Shown one piece after another: positions 47,148-54,153 of a stretch of 64,000 nt of DNA. The position numbers were made by a program, and so were the translations under genes. Where the stretch lies: the NCBI RefSeq assembly GCF_004761865.1, contig NZ_SJDM01000010.1, positions 342-64,341 on the forward strand, written 5' to 3'. The notes below the pieces were generated by a model. It was given only the letters and a program-made list of their open reading frames with translations. It did no database searches and was not told the origin of the DNA. Origin of the DNA: Crenalkalicoccus roseus. GTDB taxonomy: Bacteria; Pseudomonadota; Alphaproteobacteria; Acetobacterales; Acetobacteraceae. Position 1 is the first letter of the stretch. Each line of letters starts with the position of its first letter.

Positions 47148-48433
47148 GCCGGGCGCGCCCCGGCGGCGAACGCGGCCCGCCCCGGCAGGGCGAGCGGCGG
47201 GACGGGCAGGGGGCGCTCCGCGGCGCGCGTCGCCGCCACCCGTTCGAGCAGCCCCTCCACCGCCGCGAAATGCGCCTCCCAGCTCGGTGGCCGCCAGGCG
47301 GCGAGGCGGGCGAGCTGCGCCGCGCGCCGCGGCGACTCCGGGGCGGCGTAGTCGAGCACGGCGCGGCGCCAGGCGGCGCCGTCCAGCGGGTCGAGGAACT
47401 CCGGCACCGCGCCGCCCACCTCGCGCAGTGCCGGGATGTCGCTGCAGATCGCCGGCACGCCGAGCGCCAGCGCCTCGGCCAGCGGCAGGCCGTAGCCCTC
47501 GGCGAAGCTCGGGAACAGCAGGGCGCGGCTGCCGGCGAGCAGGGCGGCGGCCTCGGCGTCGGAGGGGGTGCCGAGCTCCTGCACCAGGCCGCGCAGCGCC
47601 CCGCAGCGGTCGAGCAGGTCGAGGATGTTCTCGTTCTCCCAGCCGCGGCGGCCGAGCAGCAGCAGGCGCGGCGCGCCGGGCGCCGGCCGGGCGGCGAATT
47701 CCCGCCAGAGGTGCAGCAGCAGCAGGTGGTTCTTGCGCGGCTCGATGGTGCCGAGGCAGACGAAGCGCGGCGCCTCCTCCGCCGGCGCCGGCGGGGCGGG
47801 CGGCCGCGGATCGAGGCCGAGCGGCGCCACGGCGAGGGGTGGGGCCACGCCACGGGCGGCCAGGTGCGGCCGCAGGCTGGCCTCGGTGGCGGCGGAGTTC
47901 ACCAGGATGCCGTCGGCCAGCGCCGCGGTGATGGCGACGCGCCGCGCATGGCGCTCGACCTGCGGCGGGCGGGCGTATTCGGGATGGGTCAGCGGGATCA
48001 GGTCGTGGATCAGCGGCACGAAGGCCGCGCCCGCGCGACGCAGCGCCATGATCGGCGCGGCGCGGTCGAGCCCGCGATGCGAGACCAGCAGGAAGACGGG
48101 GCGGCGGTGCGCGCCGAGCGTCGCCCTGAGCGCCGTGCGCCCGGCGCCGAGCACCTGCGCGGCGGCAAGGCCGGCGGCACAGCGCCAGCGGCGCGTGGCC
48201 GCCTCGCGCCCCCCGCCTTCCCAGGCTGCCCGCACCGCCTCCACCAGCGCCGCCACCGCCTCCCGCGGCACGGCGGCGAAGCCGCCCCAGGCGCTCTGCG
48301 CGACGAAGGTGCATTCCCGCGCCGGCCGGGCGAGCCAGCGGCGCGCATAGGCCATCTCGACACGGTCGATGCCCGAGGGGGCGGCGCGGTGGACGGAGAA
48401 CAGCAGGCGCGAGATGTCGAGGATGACGTGCAC
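47144..48433 (-). CDS. Glycosyltransferase family 4 (first gene of the PKS operon)
   Basis: 429 residues, GT-B fold. The N-terminus HVILDISRLLFSVHRAAPSG, then IDRVEMAYARRWL, resembles mannosyl/rhamnosyltransferase-like GT4 enzymes. The C-terminal donor domain has FVCLGTIEPRKNHLLLLHLW, RRGWENENILDLLDRC, and the GT4 E-x7-E block LFPSFAEGYGLPLAEALALG. A GTG start with GGGAG just upstream is used. It leads a tightly overlapping operon with the PKS, oxoamine synthase and formyltransferase. It may glycosylate the lipid product, or act in polysaccharide assembly on that lipid. No membrane segment is seen. Confidence 0.88.
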   Translation of the reverse strand: MHVILDISRLLFSVHRAAPSGIDRVEMAYARRWLARPARECTFVAQSAWGGFAAVPREAVAALVEAVRAAWEGGGREAATRRWRCAAGLAAAQVLGAGRTALRATLGAHRRPVFLLVSHRGLDRAAPIMALRRAGAAFVPLIHDLIPLTHPEYARPPQVERHARRVAITAALADGILVNSAATEASLRPHLAARGVAPPLAVAPLGLDPRPPAPPAPAEEAPRFVCLGTIEPRKNHLLLLHLWREFAARPAPGAPRLLLLGRRGWENENILDLLDRCGALRGLVQELGTPSDAEAAALLAGSRALLFPSFAEGYGLPLAEALALGVPAICSDIPALREVGGAVPEFLDPLDGAAWRRAVLDYAAPESPRRAAQLARLAAWRPPSWEAHFAAVEGLLERVAATRAAERPLPVPPLALPGRAAFAAGARPA

Positions 48434-48502
48434 AGTGCTCCCGCCTTATTGGTCCGGAGTGTTGCTGTGTCCGCCGGCGCTTCGCGAAACGGCGAGAACC
48501 GA

Positions 48503-48532
48503 TGAGTAGCTTGTATGCGATCCGATGGTCAA
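48503..48532 (-). promoter_or_regulatory. Possible promoter of the GT4-PKS operon
   Basis: Minus-strand TTGACC (48527-48532) and TACTCA (48503-48508), 18-nt spacing, would give a leader of about 60 nt. The 180-nt divergent region to the thioesterase is less GC-rich than the genes. Weak -10, so low confidence. Confidence 0.3.
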
Positions 48533-48612
48533 CCTGTGCGAGAGATGATGCGCGCGAAAGTTGCACGCCGCTGCCACTCCCGCCGCCTGTGGGGAAGAGG
48601 AGTGCGCGCGCG

Positions 48613-49044
48613 GTGAGCATCTGGAAGAAGCCCTTCACCCAAGACGGCTTCGCCGCGGCGCATGAGGGGACGCTGCCCGGCCTGCTCGGCATCCGCCTGC
48701 TCGAGATCGGCCCCGACTTCGTGCGCGCCGAGATGCCGGTGGATGAGCGCCACATCCAGCCCTTCGGCATCCTGCACGGCGGGGCGAGCGTGGTGCTGGC
48801 GGAGACGATCGGCTCCTTCTGCGGCGTGATGGCGCTGCCGGAGGGCCAGGCGGTGGTGGGGGCGGAGGTGAGCGCGAGTCACCTCGCACCGGTGCGGCGG
48901 GGCGATTCGGTGCAGGCGCTGTGCCGGCCGCTGCGGCTCGGCCGCACCCTGCAGGTGTGGGAGATCGCGCTGCGCCGCGGCGACGGCGCGCTCACCTGCG
49001 TCTGCCGCCTGACTGTTGCGGTGCGCGAGGCGCGGGCGGGCTGA
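48613..49044 (+). CDS. PaaI-type hotdog thioesterase
   Basis: 143 residues from a GTG start, with GAGGAG about 11 nt upstream. The hotdog core is LPGLLGIRLLEIGPDFVRAE, IQPFGILHGGASVVLAETIG (the HGG active-site motif followed by the catalytic Glu), and VGAEVSASHLAPVRRGDSVQ. Best matches by pattern are PaaI/MenI-like acyl-CoA thioesterases. It is divergent from the PKS operon, whose synthase lacks a thioesterase domain. A type II editing role is therefore possible, but the oxoamine synthase can do the release. General acyl-CoA housekeeping is the default. Confidence 0.88.
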   Translation: MSIWKKPFTQDGFAAAHEGTLPGLLGIRLLEIGPDFVRAEMPVDERHIQPFGILHGGASVVLAETIGSFCGVMALPEGQAVVGAEVSASHLAPVRRGDSVQALCRPLRLGRTLQVWEIALRRGDGALTCVCRLTVAVREARAG

Positions 49045-49056
49045 TCCGCGCTCCGC

Positions 49057-49743
49057 TCAGCCCCTGCGGCGCTGGAAGAGGGCGGCGCGCAGGAGGCGGC
49101 AGGCGGCATCGCCGTGATAGGCGGCCCAGGCGCAGATGCCGGCGAATTTCAACCCGTCCTCCAGCAGGATCTGCCAGCGGCCGAGGCCCGGCTCGGCGAT
49201 GTCGAGGAGGATGCTGGCGCCGAACAGGCACAGCGCCGCGGCCATCAGGTCGGCGCGGAAGCCGAGATGCAGGCGCCGGAACGCCCAGAGGTAGCCGAGG
49301 GCGAGCAGCCCGTAGGCGGCGAAGATGGCCTCCTCGGGAATGCCGAACAGGGTGGGCAGCACCACCTCGTGCAGCATCAGCGCGTCGTCCAGCCCGAGCA
49401 GCGCCGAGAGCCCGCCGCCCGCGGCCGCCATGCGCCAGGCGCCGCCGGGGTGGCCGCGCAGGGCGGCGGCCGCGGTCAGCGCCGCGACCGCGGCGGTCCA
49501 CCAGGCGAGCACGCCAAGCTGCGAGAACAGGCCGAGATGCCAGGGCGCCCCCGCCGCCACGGCGGGGTCCCGCAGCGTGAGGTCCGGCTCGAGCCCGAGC
49601 AGGAAGGTGGCGGCGAACACCACCGCCAGCGGCCCCCCGACGACCAGGGGCAGCGGCGCGAGCAGGCCGCCTGGGGCGCCATCTGCCCTGGCGGCCGCGC
49701 CGGCGCGGTGAGGGTGGCTGGCGTTCAGCGTGGCCTCGCTCAT
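49057..49743 (-). CDS. Uncharacterised multi-spanning membrane protein
   Basis: 228 residues with about six hydrophobic segments: LVVGGPLAVVFAATFLLGL, LGVLAWWTAAVAALTAAAA, AIFAAYGLLALGYLWAF and DLMAAALCLFGASILLDIAE. Between TM3 and TM4 lies a polar in-membrane motif SALLGLDDALMLHEVVLP with two Asp, one His and one Glu, followed by LFGIPEE. Such a charged cluster suggests metal binding or catalysis. The ATG is set by GGAGGACAGGC. I recognise no named family. It is convergent with the thioesterase, 12 nt apart. Confidence 0.75.
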   Translation of the reverse strand: MSEATLNASHPHRAGAAARADGAPGGLLAPLPLVVGGPLAVVFAATFLLGLEPDLTLRDPAVAAGAPWHLGLFSQLGVLAWWTAAVAALTAAAALRGHPGGAWRMAAAGGGLSALLGLDDALMLHEVVLPTLFGIPEEAIFAAYGLLALGYLWAFRRLHLGFRADLMAAALCLFGASILLDIAEPGLGRWQILLEDGLKFAGICAWAAYHGDAACRLLRAALFQRRRG

Positions 49744-49915
49744 GCCTGTCCTCCTGTGCCGGGAGGTTACAGGCATATGACATGCCAGTCGGGATCCGCC
49801 CTGGCGTTTCAAGGGCTTGCCCGGCGGCGGGCGGCGGTCGCGAGGGGTGGTGTAAGATATACCGACAGCCCGGTGGAGGGCGCGCTCGGCTCCGCATCGC
49901 CGCCCGCCGCGCCGC
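49744..49915. other. Gap upstream of tRNA-Pro, no gene seen
   Basis: The 244 nt between the membrane-protein start and tRNA-Pro contain no supportable gene. An imperfect palindrome GGTGTAAGATATACC at 49849-49863 is the only AT-rich feature and may be part of the membrane-protein promoter. Confidence 0.4.
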
Positions 49916-49944
49916 TTGCCGGCGCGACGTGGCCTCGCTATATG
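49916..49944 (+). promoter_or_regulatory. Promoter of tRNA-Pro
   Basis: TTGCCG (49916-49921) and TATATG (49939-49944) with a 17-nt spacer, start expected near 49951, 37 nt before the tRNA. Confidence 0.55.
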
Positions 49945-49987
49945 CCTCGCCCCGTCACGGCCGCCCGGCCGTGGCGGCAGCCCCGAC

Positions 49988-50064
49988 CGGAGCGTAGCTC
50001 AGCCTGGTAGAGCACTGTGTTCGGGACGCAGGGGCCGGAGGTTCGAATCCTCTCGCTCCGACCA
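49988..50064 (+). tRNA. tRNA-Pro (anticodon CGG)
   Basis: 77 nt including encoded CCA. The acceptor stem is CGGAGCG/CGCTCCG, the D-arm contains AGCTCAGCCTGGTAGAGC, and the anticodon loop TTCGGGA gives CGG. The T-arm is GGAGGTTCGAATCCTC. It decodes CCG proline codons. Confidence 0.97.
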
Positions 50065-50079
50065 GTCGGGCGCCATGCA

Positions 50080-50108
50080 AGCCCCGCCGGCCCGCCGGCG
50101 GGGCTTTC
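50080..50108 (+). terminator. Rho-independent terminator after tRNA-Pro
   Basis: A perfect 11-bp stem (AGCCCCGCCGG at 50080-50090 with CCGGCGGGGCT at 50095-50105), a 4-nt loop and a short T-run. It also lies 12 nt from the 3' end of the convergent DUF2842 gene and could serve both. Confidence 0.8.
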
Positions 50109-50119
50109 GCCTTCCAGGC

Positions 50120-50311
50120 TCAGCGCGCCCCCGCCGCCCAGAGCATCAGCCGCCGCGCCGGCAGCACCCAGAGGGTGCCGGCGAGGGCGAAATAGGCCAC
50201 TTCCAGCGCCCAGTGCCGGCCGAGCACATGGTCGGCCAGGGCCACCGCGGCGGCGACATAGGCAAGGAAGCCGACCAGCCCGAGCGGCACGGCGAGAGCG
50301 AGGCGCGACAT
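50120..50311 (-). CDS. DUF2842 small membrane protein
   Basis: 63 residues with two predicted transmembrane helices ([20 protein letters not shown] and [20 protein letters not shown]). The [15 protein letters not shown] segment is the DUF2842 signature (AYYVVAGLLWVLPA in relatives). It is an alphaproteobacterial family of unknown function. The ATG at 50311 gives the usual family length; the much longer open frame upstream runs antisense through apt and is not real. Confidence 0.78.
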   Translation of the reverse strand: MSRLALAVPLGLVGFLAYVAAAVALADHVLGRHWALEVAYFALAGTLWVLPARRLMLWAAGAR

Positions 50312-50378
50312 GGCGCGCAGATGCCCCCGGACGCCGCCGCCGCCAAGACGCCGCGGCCGGAACGGCACCGGCGCCGCG

Positions 50379-50412
50379 CCCCGGCGGTTCCAGCCCTCCG
50401 CAATCTGCTCTA
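50379..50412 (-). repeat. Dispersed repeat family A, copy 4
   Basis: Minus strand TAGAGCAGATTGCGGAGGG, then CTGGAACCGCCGGGG; one of the more diverged copies. It lies 89 nt upstream of the apt start, between apt and the divergent DUF2842 gene. Confidence 0.75.
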
Positions 50413-50500
50413 ATACCGGGTGCCGGCCGGGCGGCGCCGAGTGCGGCCCGGCCGCCCGGCAGCCTGCCGCACCCTGTTCCCCGAGCGCAGCGGAGCCACC

Positions 50501-51034
50501 GTGGCGGACACCGAGAGCATCGACCTGAAGGAGCATATCCGGGGCATCCCGGATTTTCCCAAGCCGGGTATCCTGTTCTACGACATCTCCACCCTGCTCC
50601 GGCACGGCCCGGCCTGGAAGGCGGCGATGGCGCGCCTCGCCGCCGCGGTGCGGCCGCACCGGCCGGACCTGTTGGCCGGGATCGAGAGCCGGGGCTTCCT
50701 GGTCGCGGCGCCGCTGGCGCTGGAACTCGGCCTCGGCTTCGTCATGCTGCGCAAGCGCGGCAAGCTGCCGGGGCAGACCATCGGCCTCGACTACGCGCTG
50801 GAATATGGCGCCGACCGCATCGAGATGCAGGCCGACGCGGTGCAGCCCGGCCAGCGGGTGGTGGTGCTCGACGACCTGCTGGCCACCGGCGGCACCATGG
50901 CGGCGGGCATCGCCCTGCTGCGCGAGGCGGGGGCGGTGGTGCCGGCGGCGGCGGCGCTGATCGAGCTGACCTTCCTCGGCGGCCGCGGCCGCCTCGACGT
51001 GCCCTTCGAGGCGCTGCTCCGCTACGACCGCTAG
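50501..51034 (+). CDS. apt: Adenine phosphoribosyltransferase
   Basis: 177 residues from a GTG start ([20 protein letters not shown]). The family N-terminus continues [24 protein letters not shown]-binding is shown by [40 protein letters not shown], and the PRT signature [20 protein letters not shown]. It salvages adenine to AMP. The frame is open for 27 more codons upstream, but those are arginine-rich and GGAG precedes the GTG. The TAG stop lies inside a 14-bp inverted repeat. Confidence 0.95.
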   Translation: MADTESIDLKEHIRGIPDFPKPGILFYDISTLLRHGPAWKAAMARLAAAVRPHRPDLLAGIESRGFLVAAPLALELGLGFVMLRKRGKLPGQTIGLDYALEYGADRIEMQADAVQPGQRVVVLDDLLATGGTMAAGIALLREAGAVVPAAAALIELTFLGGRGRLDVPFEALLRYDR

Positions 51035-51123
51035 AGCGTTTTCCATTCGCCTCGGCTCACGGAAAATGCTCTAGCTCGTTGATTGTGCAGCATCTTCATC
51101 TGTTCGGCTGAGCCCAGCTGAAC
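51031..51123. repeat. Inverted-repeat element at the apt 3' end
   Basis: CTAGAGCGTTTTCC (51031-51044) pairs with GGAAAATGCTCTAG (51061-51074), 13 of 14 matched, 16-nt loop; the apt stop TAG is in the left arm. A second hairpin, GTTCGGCTG/CAGCTGAAC, lies at about 51101-51122. AGAGCATTTTCC palindromes of this type recur in other alphaproteobacterial genomes, to my recollection. It may stabilise or terminate the apt mRNA. Confidence 0.7.
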
Positions 51124-51154
51124 GGGATCTGCTCTAGCGATCCGTGCCTGGGGG

Positions 51155-51189
51155 CGGGTCCCGTTTCCGGCCCCCCGCGATCTGCTCTA
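51155..51189 (-). repeat. Dispersed repeat family A, copy 5
   Basis: Minus strand TTAGAGCAGATCGCGGGGGG, then CCGGAAACGGGACCC. Together with the inverted-repeat element it accounts for about half of the 318-nt gap between apt and the next gene; no gene is seen in the rest (51190-51335). Confidence 0.75.
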
Positions 51190-51352
51190 AGGATGCGCCG
51201 CCGCGTCCGCGCGACGGCGGCCACGAACCGGGCGGGCCGCCCCCGCCCTTCCGGCCGGCGCCTGCCCCGGATGGGGCGGCACCGGCCCCACGGCGTGGTC
51301 CCGGCGAAACCCGCCTCGCCCGGATCATGCGCCAGGGAGGAGGATGCCGCCG

Positions 51353-52330
51353 ATGCACGCGCCGACGCGACGTGCGCTGCTCGCCACCCCCATCGCCGCC
51401 GCTTGGCTGGCACGGCCGGCGGCGGCGCTGCTGCCCGGCGCCGCCACCCTGCTGGTGCCCGGCCCGGCGGAGGGGTCGCTCTCCGCCTGGACAAGGCGGC
51501 TGGCGGAGGCCCTTGCCCAAGGCGCCGGCACCGCAGTCCGGCTGGAGCGCAGCGTGCTTGGCGGGCCGGACGGCGTCACCGCCGCCAACCGCTTCGCCAC
51601 CGCGGCGGGGCCGGACGGGCGGTCGCTGCTGGTGCTGACCGGTGCGGCGGCACAGGCGCGGCTGGTCGGCGACCCCCGTGCCCGCTTCGATCCCCGTGGC
51701 TGGCTGCCGGTCTGCGCCATGCAGGCGCCGGTGCTGGTGGCGGGGCGGGCGGCGATGCCGCGCCCCGGCGGCCGGCCGCTGCGCCTCGGCCTCGGCGCTG
51801 CGGAAGCGCCGGGCAGCGCGGCGCTGCTGGCGCTCGACCTGCTCGGCATCGCCGCCACCCCGGTGCTCGGCCTCGGCCCGGCGGAGGCGGAGGCGGCGCT
51901 GCGCCAGGGCGCCGTGGAGGCCATCGTACTGCAGGGGCCGGGCGCGTTGGCGCGGCTGCGGACGCTGGGGGCGGAGGCGTGGTTCCGCCTCGATGCCCTG
52001 GCCGTGCCGGAAGCCGCGGCCATGCCCCTGCCCGAGCCACTGTCCGGCGCGCCGGCGCCGCTGCTGGCCGCGCTGCGCGCCGCCGGCGCCTGCGCCGGCC
52101 TGCCGGCCTGCCTGGTGCTGCCGGCGCTGACGCCCGCCGACTTGGTCGCGCTCTGGCGCGGCGCGGCGCGGCGCTGGCTGGAGGAGGAGGGGCGGCACAC
52201 CCCGGAGGGGGTGCGGTTGCTGCCAGGGGTGGAGGCGATGCCGTGGCTTGCGGCGCTCGCCCCATCGCCGGAGGCGAGCCTCGCCTATCGCGAATGGCTG
52301 CTGCGGCGGCTGCGCTGGCACCCCGGATAG
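51353..52330 (+). CDS. Diverged Bug/TctC-like substrate-binding protein
   Basis: 325 residues. Signal peptide with twin Arg (TRRALLATPIAAAWLARPAA, cleavage near AAA-LL). The mature part keeps the Bug layout in a weak form: ATLLVPGPAEGSLSAWTRRL (for the usual VPFxPGG block), GGPDGVTAANRFATAAGPDG and RFDPRGWLPVCAMQAPVLV. It is strongly Ala/Gly/Leu-biased and more diverged than the Bug protein at 20452. Two in-frame ATGs exist: 51344 abuts GGAGGAGG too closely, so 51353 is preferred. No transporter genes adjacent. Confidence 0.7.
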   Translation: MHAPTRRALLATPIAAAWLARPAAALLPGAATLLVPGPAEGSLSAWTRRLAEALAQGAGTAVRLERSVLGGPDGVTAANRFATAAGPDGRSLLVLTGAAAQARLVGDPRARFDPRGWLPVCAMQAPVLVAGRAAMPRPGGRPLRLGLGAAEAPGSAALLALDLLGIAATPVLGLGPAEAEAALRQGAVEAIVLQGPGALARLRTLGAEAWFRLDALAVPEAAAMPLPEPLSGAPAPLLAALRAAGACAGLPACLVLPALTPADLVALWRGAARRWLEEEGRHTPEGVRLLPGVEAMPWLAALAPSPEASLAYREWLLRRLRWHPG

Positions 52331-52512
52331 CGCCTGATCCGCGAAGGCGTGTGCGCCGGAGCGGTGAATCAGCCGCCCGGCAAGGGCGCCTGATCCGCGA
52401 AGGCGAGTGCGCCGGAGCGGTGAATCAGCCGCCCGGCAAGGGTGCCTGATCTGCGAAGGCGTGTGCGCCGGAGCGGTGAATCAGCCGCTCGGCAAGGGTG
52501 CCTGATCCGCGG
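52331..52512. repeat. Tandem array of family B repeat (56-nt unit, 3.2 copies)
   Basis: Units at 52331-52386, 52387-52442 and 52443-52498, plus the first 14 nt of a fourth. Each reads TGATCCGCGAAGGCG, then GCGCCGGAGCGGTGAATCAG, then CCGCCCGGCAAGGG, with only a few differences between units. Start (TGATCCGCG) and middle (GCGGTGAATCA) carry partly complementary words, so each unit can fold. It begins right at the stop codon of the Bug-like gene and reaches to 10 nt from the HPt stop. Confidence 0.92.
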
Positions 52513-52522
52513 CTTCGGGGCA

Positions 52523-52882
52523 TCAGGCCCAGGCGGGGCCTTCCTCCGCGGGGGCGGGGGTGGCGGCCAGGGCGTTGAGCGCGACCAGGGCCGCCGCGCC
52601 GTCGGAGCGGGTGCGGGCCACCAGCTCCCGCGGATCGGTCCCGGGGGGCGGGGCGATAAGCTGGCGCGCGGTGCGCTCCAGCGTCAGGGCGCCGAGGCCG
52701 GCGGCGGCGCCGGCGAGGCCGTGCGCGGCGCGGCGACAGGCTTCCTGGTCGCCGCTGGCCACCGCCGCCTCCATCTGCGCCACCAGGCGCTCCAGATCCT
52801 CGGCGAAGGTCGCGAGGACGCGCTGCAGCCCGGGACGCGGGATGTCATTGGCCAATTGGCGGGCGATGATGGGGTCGAGCAC
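52523..52882 (-). CDS. HPt-domain phosphotransfer protein
   Basis: About 119 residues, all helical. The HPt histidine lies in CRRAAHGLAGAAAGLGALTL, preceded by the usual LATFAEDLERLVAQMEAAVA helix. Stand-alone HPt proteins relay phosphate between a hybrid kinase and a response regulator. No kinase or regulator is adjacent; the only kinase in the window is HWE-type and far away. Two in-frame GTGs compete: 52888 abuts the GGGAGG site, so 52882 (5-nt spacing) is chosen. A CtrA-like box lies about 65 nt upstream. Confidence 0.78.
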   Translation of the reverse strand: MLDPIIARQLANDIPRPGLQRVLATFAEDLERLVAQMEAAVASGDQEACRRAAHGLAGAAAGLGALTLERTARQLIAPPPGTDPRELVARTRSDGAAALVALNALAATPAPAEEGPAWA

Positions 52883-52945
52883 GCTCACCTCCCGAAGTTG
52901 GGGTCTGAGGCGCGGAATTTACAACTAAAAGTCGTCTTACATTGG

Positions 52946-52960
52946 TTAAAGTAACCCTAA
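52946..52960. promoter_or_regulatory. CtrA-like binding site upstream of the HPt gene
   Basis: TTAAagtaaccCTAA matches the alphaproteobacterial CtrA consensus TTAA-N7-TTAA with one mismatch. It sits in an AT-rich island (52915-52965), exceptional for this window, which also holds a small palindrome GGTTA-AAG-TAACC. The distance to the HPt start (about 65 nt) suits a promoter-proximal site. Confidence 0.5.
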
Positions 52961-53015
52961 CGAGCATCCGACGCAATTCACACATCCCGCGAGCCTCGCT
53001 CCGGCCAGGGCAGCC

Positions 53016-54044
53016 TCACCCTGCGCCCCGCCCCTCCTTCCCCTCCCGCCAGGCGATCAGCCGGCGCAGCCCCTCCTCCATGTCCACCAGCGGCCGCCAG
53101 CCGATCGCCCGCTCCGCCGCCTCATGCGCGATGCGGAACGCGCCGCCGGAGGTGAGGCGCACCTTGCCCGGCTCCTCGCCGACGAATTCGGGCTCCGGCG
53201 CCGGGTGCCCCCCGGCCCCGGCGAGCCGCGTCACCAGCCGTACCAGCTCGAGCGTGGTGATCGGGGCGGGCCCGGAGCAGTTCACCGCGACATCGGTCGC
53301 CGCCGCCTCGAAGGCCATGCGGTTGGCGCGGGCGAGATCACCGACATAGACGAAGTGCTTGGTCTCGCTGCCGTCGCCGAAGACCTGCGGCCGCTCGCCG
53401 CGCCGCACCCGGTCGTAGGTTTCGATGATGTAGAGGGCGTTGGCGGCGCGGTAGTGCTGCCGCTCCCCGTACACGGTGGAATAGCGCAGCACCACGTAGT
53501 CCAGCCCGTGCCGGCGGTGGTAGTCGCGGCAGAGCTGCTCGCCGATGATCTTGGAGGCGCCGTAGAGGATGGCGGCGGGCGGGGCGCCGACGCTGTGGAA
53601 GGGCGTATCCTCGACGAGCTCGCCCGCCACCTTCGGCCCGTAGCCGTACACCGCGTTGGAGGAGGCGAAGACCACCTTGCGCGCCCGGTTGGCGCGCGCC
53701 GCCTCCAGCGCGTTCTGCACGCCGCGGATGTTGACGTCGAGCCCGCCCCACGGGTCGCGGTCCATCGAGAGGGTCATGTAGGCGGCGAGCAGCAGCAGCC
53801 CCGCCGCCCCCTCGGTGGCGCGCAGCAGGTCGGGCAGGCGCATCACGTCGCCGCGCACCAGCCGGAGGCGCGGGTGGTCCTTCAGGTGCGCGACCGCCTG
53901 CTCGGAGCCGAAGGCGAAATTGTCGAACAGCACCACCTCGGCGGCGCCATGGTCGAGCAGCTCCCCGGCGGTGGCGGAGCCGACGAGGCTCGCGCCGCCG
54001 ACGATGACGAAGCGGTTTCCGGCGACGGGCAGGGCGGCGGGCAT
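53016..54044 (-). CDS. NAD-dependent epimerase/dehydratase (extended SDR)
   Basis: 342 residues. The Rossmann start is RFVIVGGASLVGSATAGELL, a GxxSxxG version of the usual GxxGxxG. Further blocks: VLFDNFAFGSEQAV, VVFASSNAVYGYGPKVAGEL, the catalytic Tyr/Lys in ILYGASKIIGEQLCRDYHRR, and RYSTVYGERQHYRAANALYI. The fold and the SSNAVYG/YxxxK pair indicate a UDP-sugar 4-epimerase-type enzyme; the sugar is unknown. It belongs with the window's other nucleotide-sugar genes only loosely, and I see no operon partner. Confidence 0.88.
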   Translation of the reverse strand: MPAALPVAGNRFVIVGGASLVGSATAGELLDHGAAEVVLFDNFAFGSEQAVAHLKDHPRLRLVRGDVMRLPDLLRATEGAAGLLLLAAYMTLSMDRDPWGGLDVNIRGVQNALEAARANRARKVVFASSNAVYGYGPKVAGELVEDTPFHSVGAPPAAILYGASKIIGEQLCRDYHRRHGLDYVVLRYSTVYGERQHYRAANALYIIETYDRVRRGERPQVFGDGSETKHFVYVGDLARANRMAFEAAATDVAVNCSGPAPITTLELVRLVTRLAGAGGHPAPEPEFVGEEPGKVRLTSGGAFRIAHEAAERAIGWRPLVDMEEGLRRLIAWREGKEGRGAG

Positions 54045-54153
54045 GGGCGTTCCTCCTTGGACCGAGGCATGATTACGCGCCGCGCCCGGACGCGGCCAAG
54101 CCCGGGCGGGGCGCCCGACCCGCCCGGATGATCGCGCCCGAAGGCGGCCCGCC

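Noticed and set aside
39903-47351. A 2482-codon open frame antisense to the PKS, and many other long overlapping frames
   Set aside because: High GC3 removes stop codons from all frames. The antisense translation is Arg/Gly/Gln-rich without motifs, while the minus-strand frame has every PKS domain.
48613-49044. Thioesterase as the PKS release enzyme
   Set aside because: It is divergently transcribed and PaaI/MenI-like; the overlapping oxoamine synthase is the better candidate for release.
49849-49863. GGTGTAAGATATACC as an operator
   Set aside because: Imperfect 6-bp arms and no regulator nearby; mentioned only as an AT-rich spot in the gap.
52331-52512. Possible CRISPR array
   Set aside because: Units are directly adjacent 56-mers without variable spacers, no cas genes are present, and the unit also occurs singly elsewhere.
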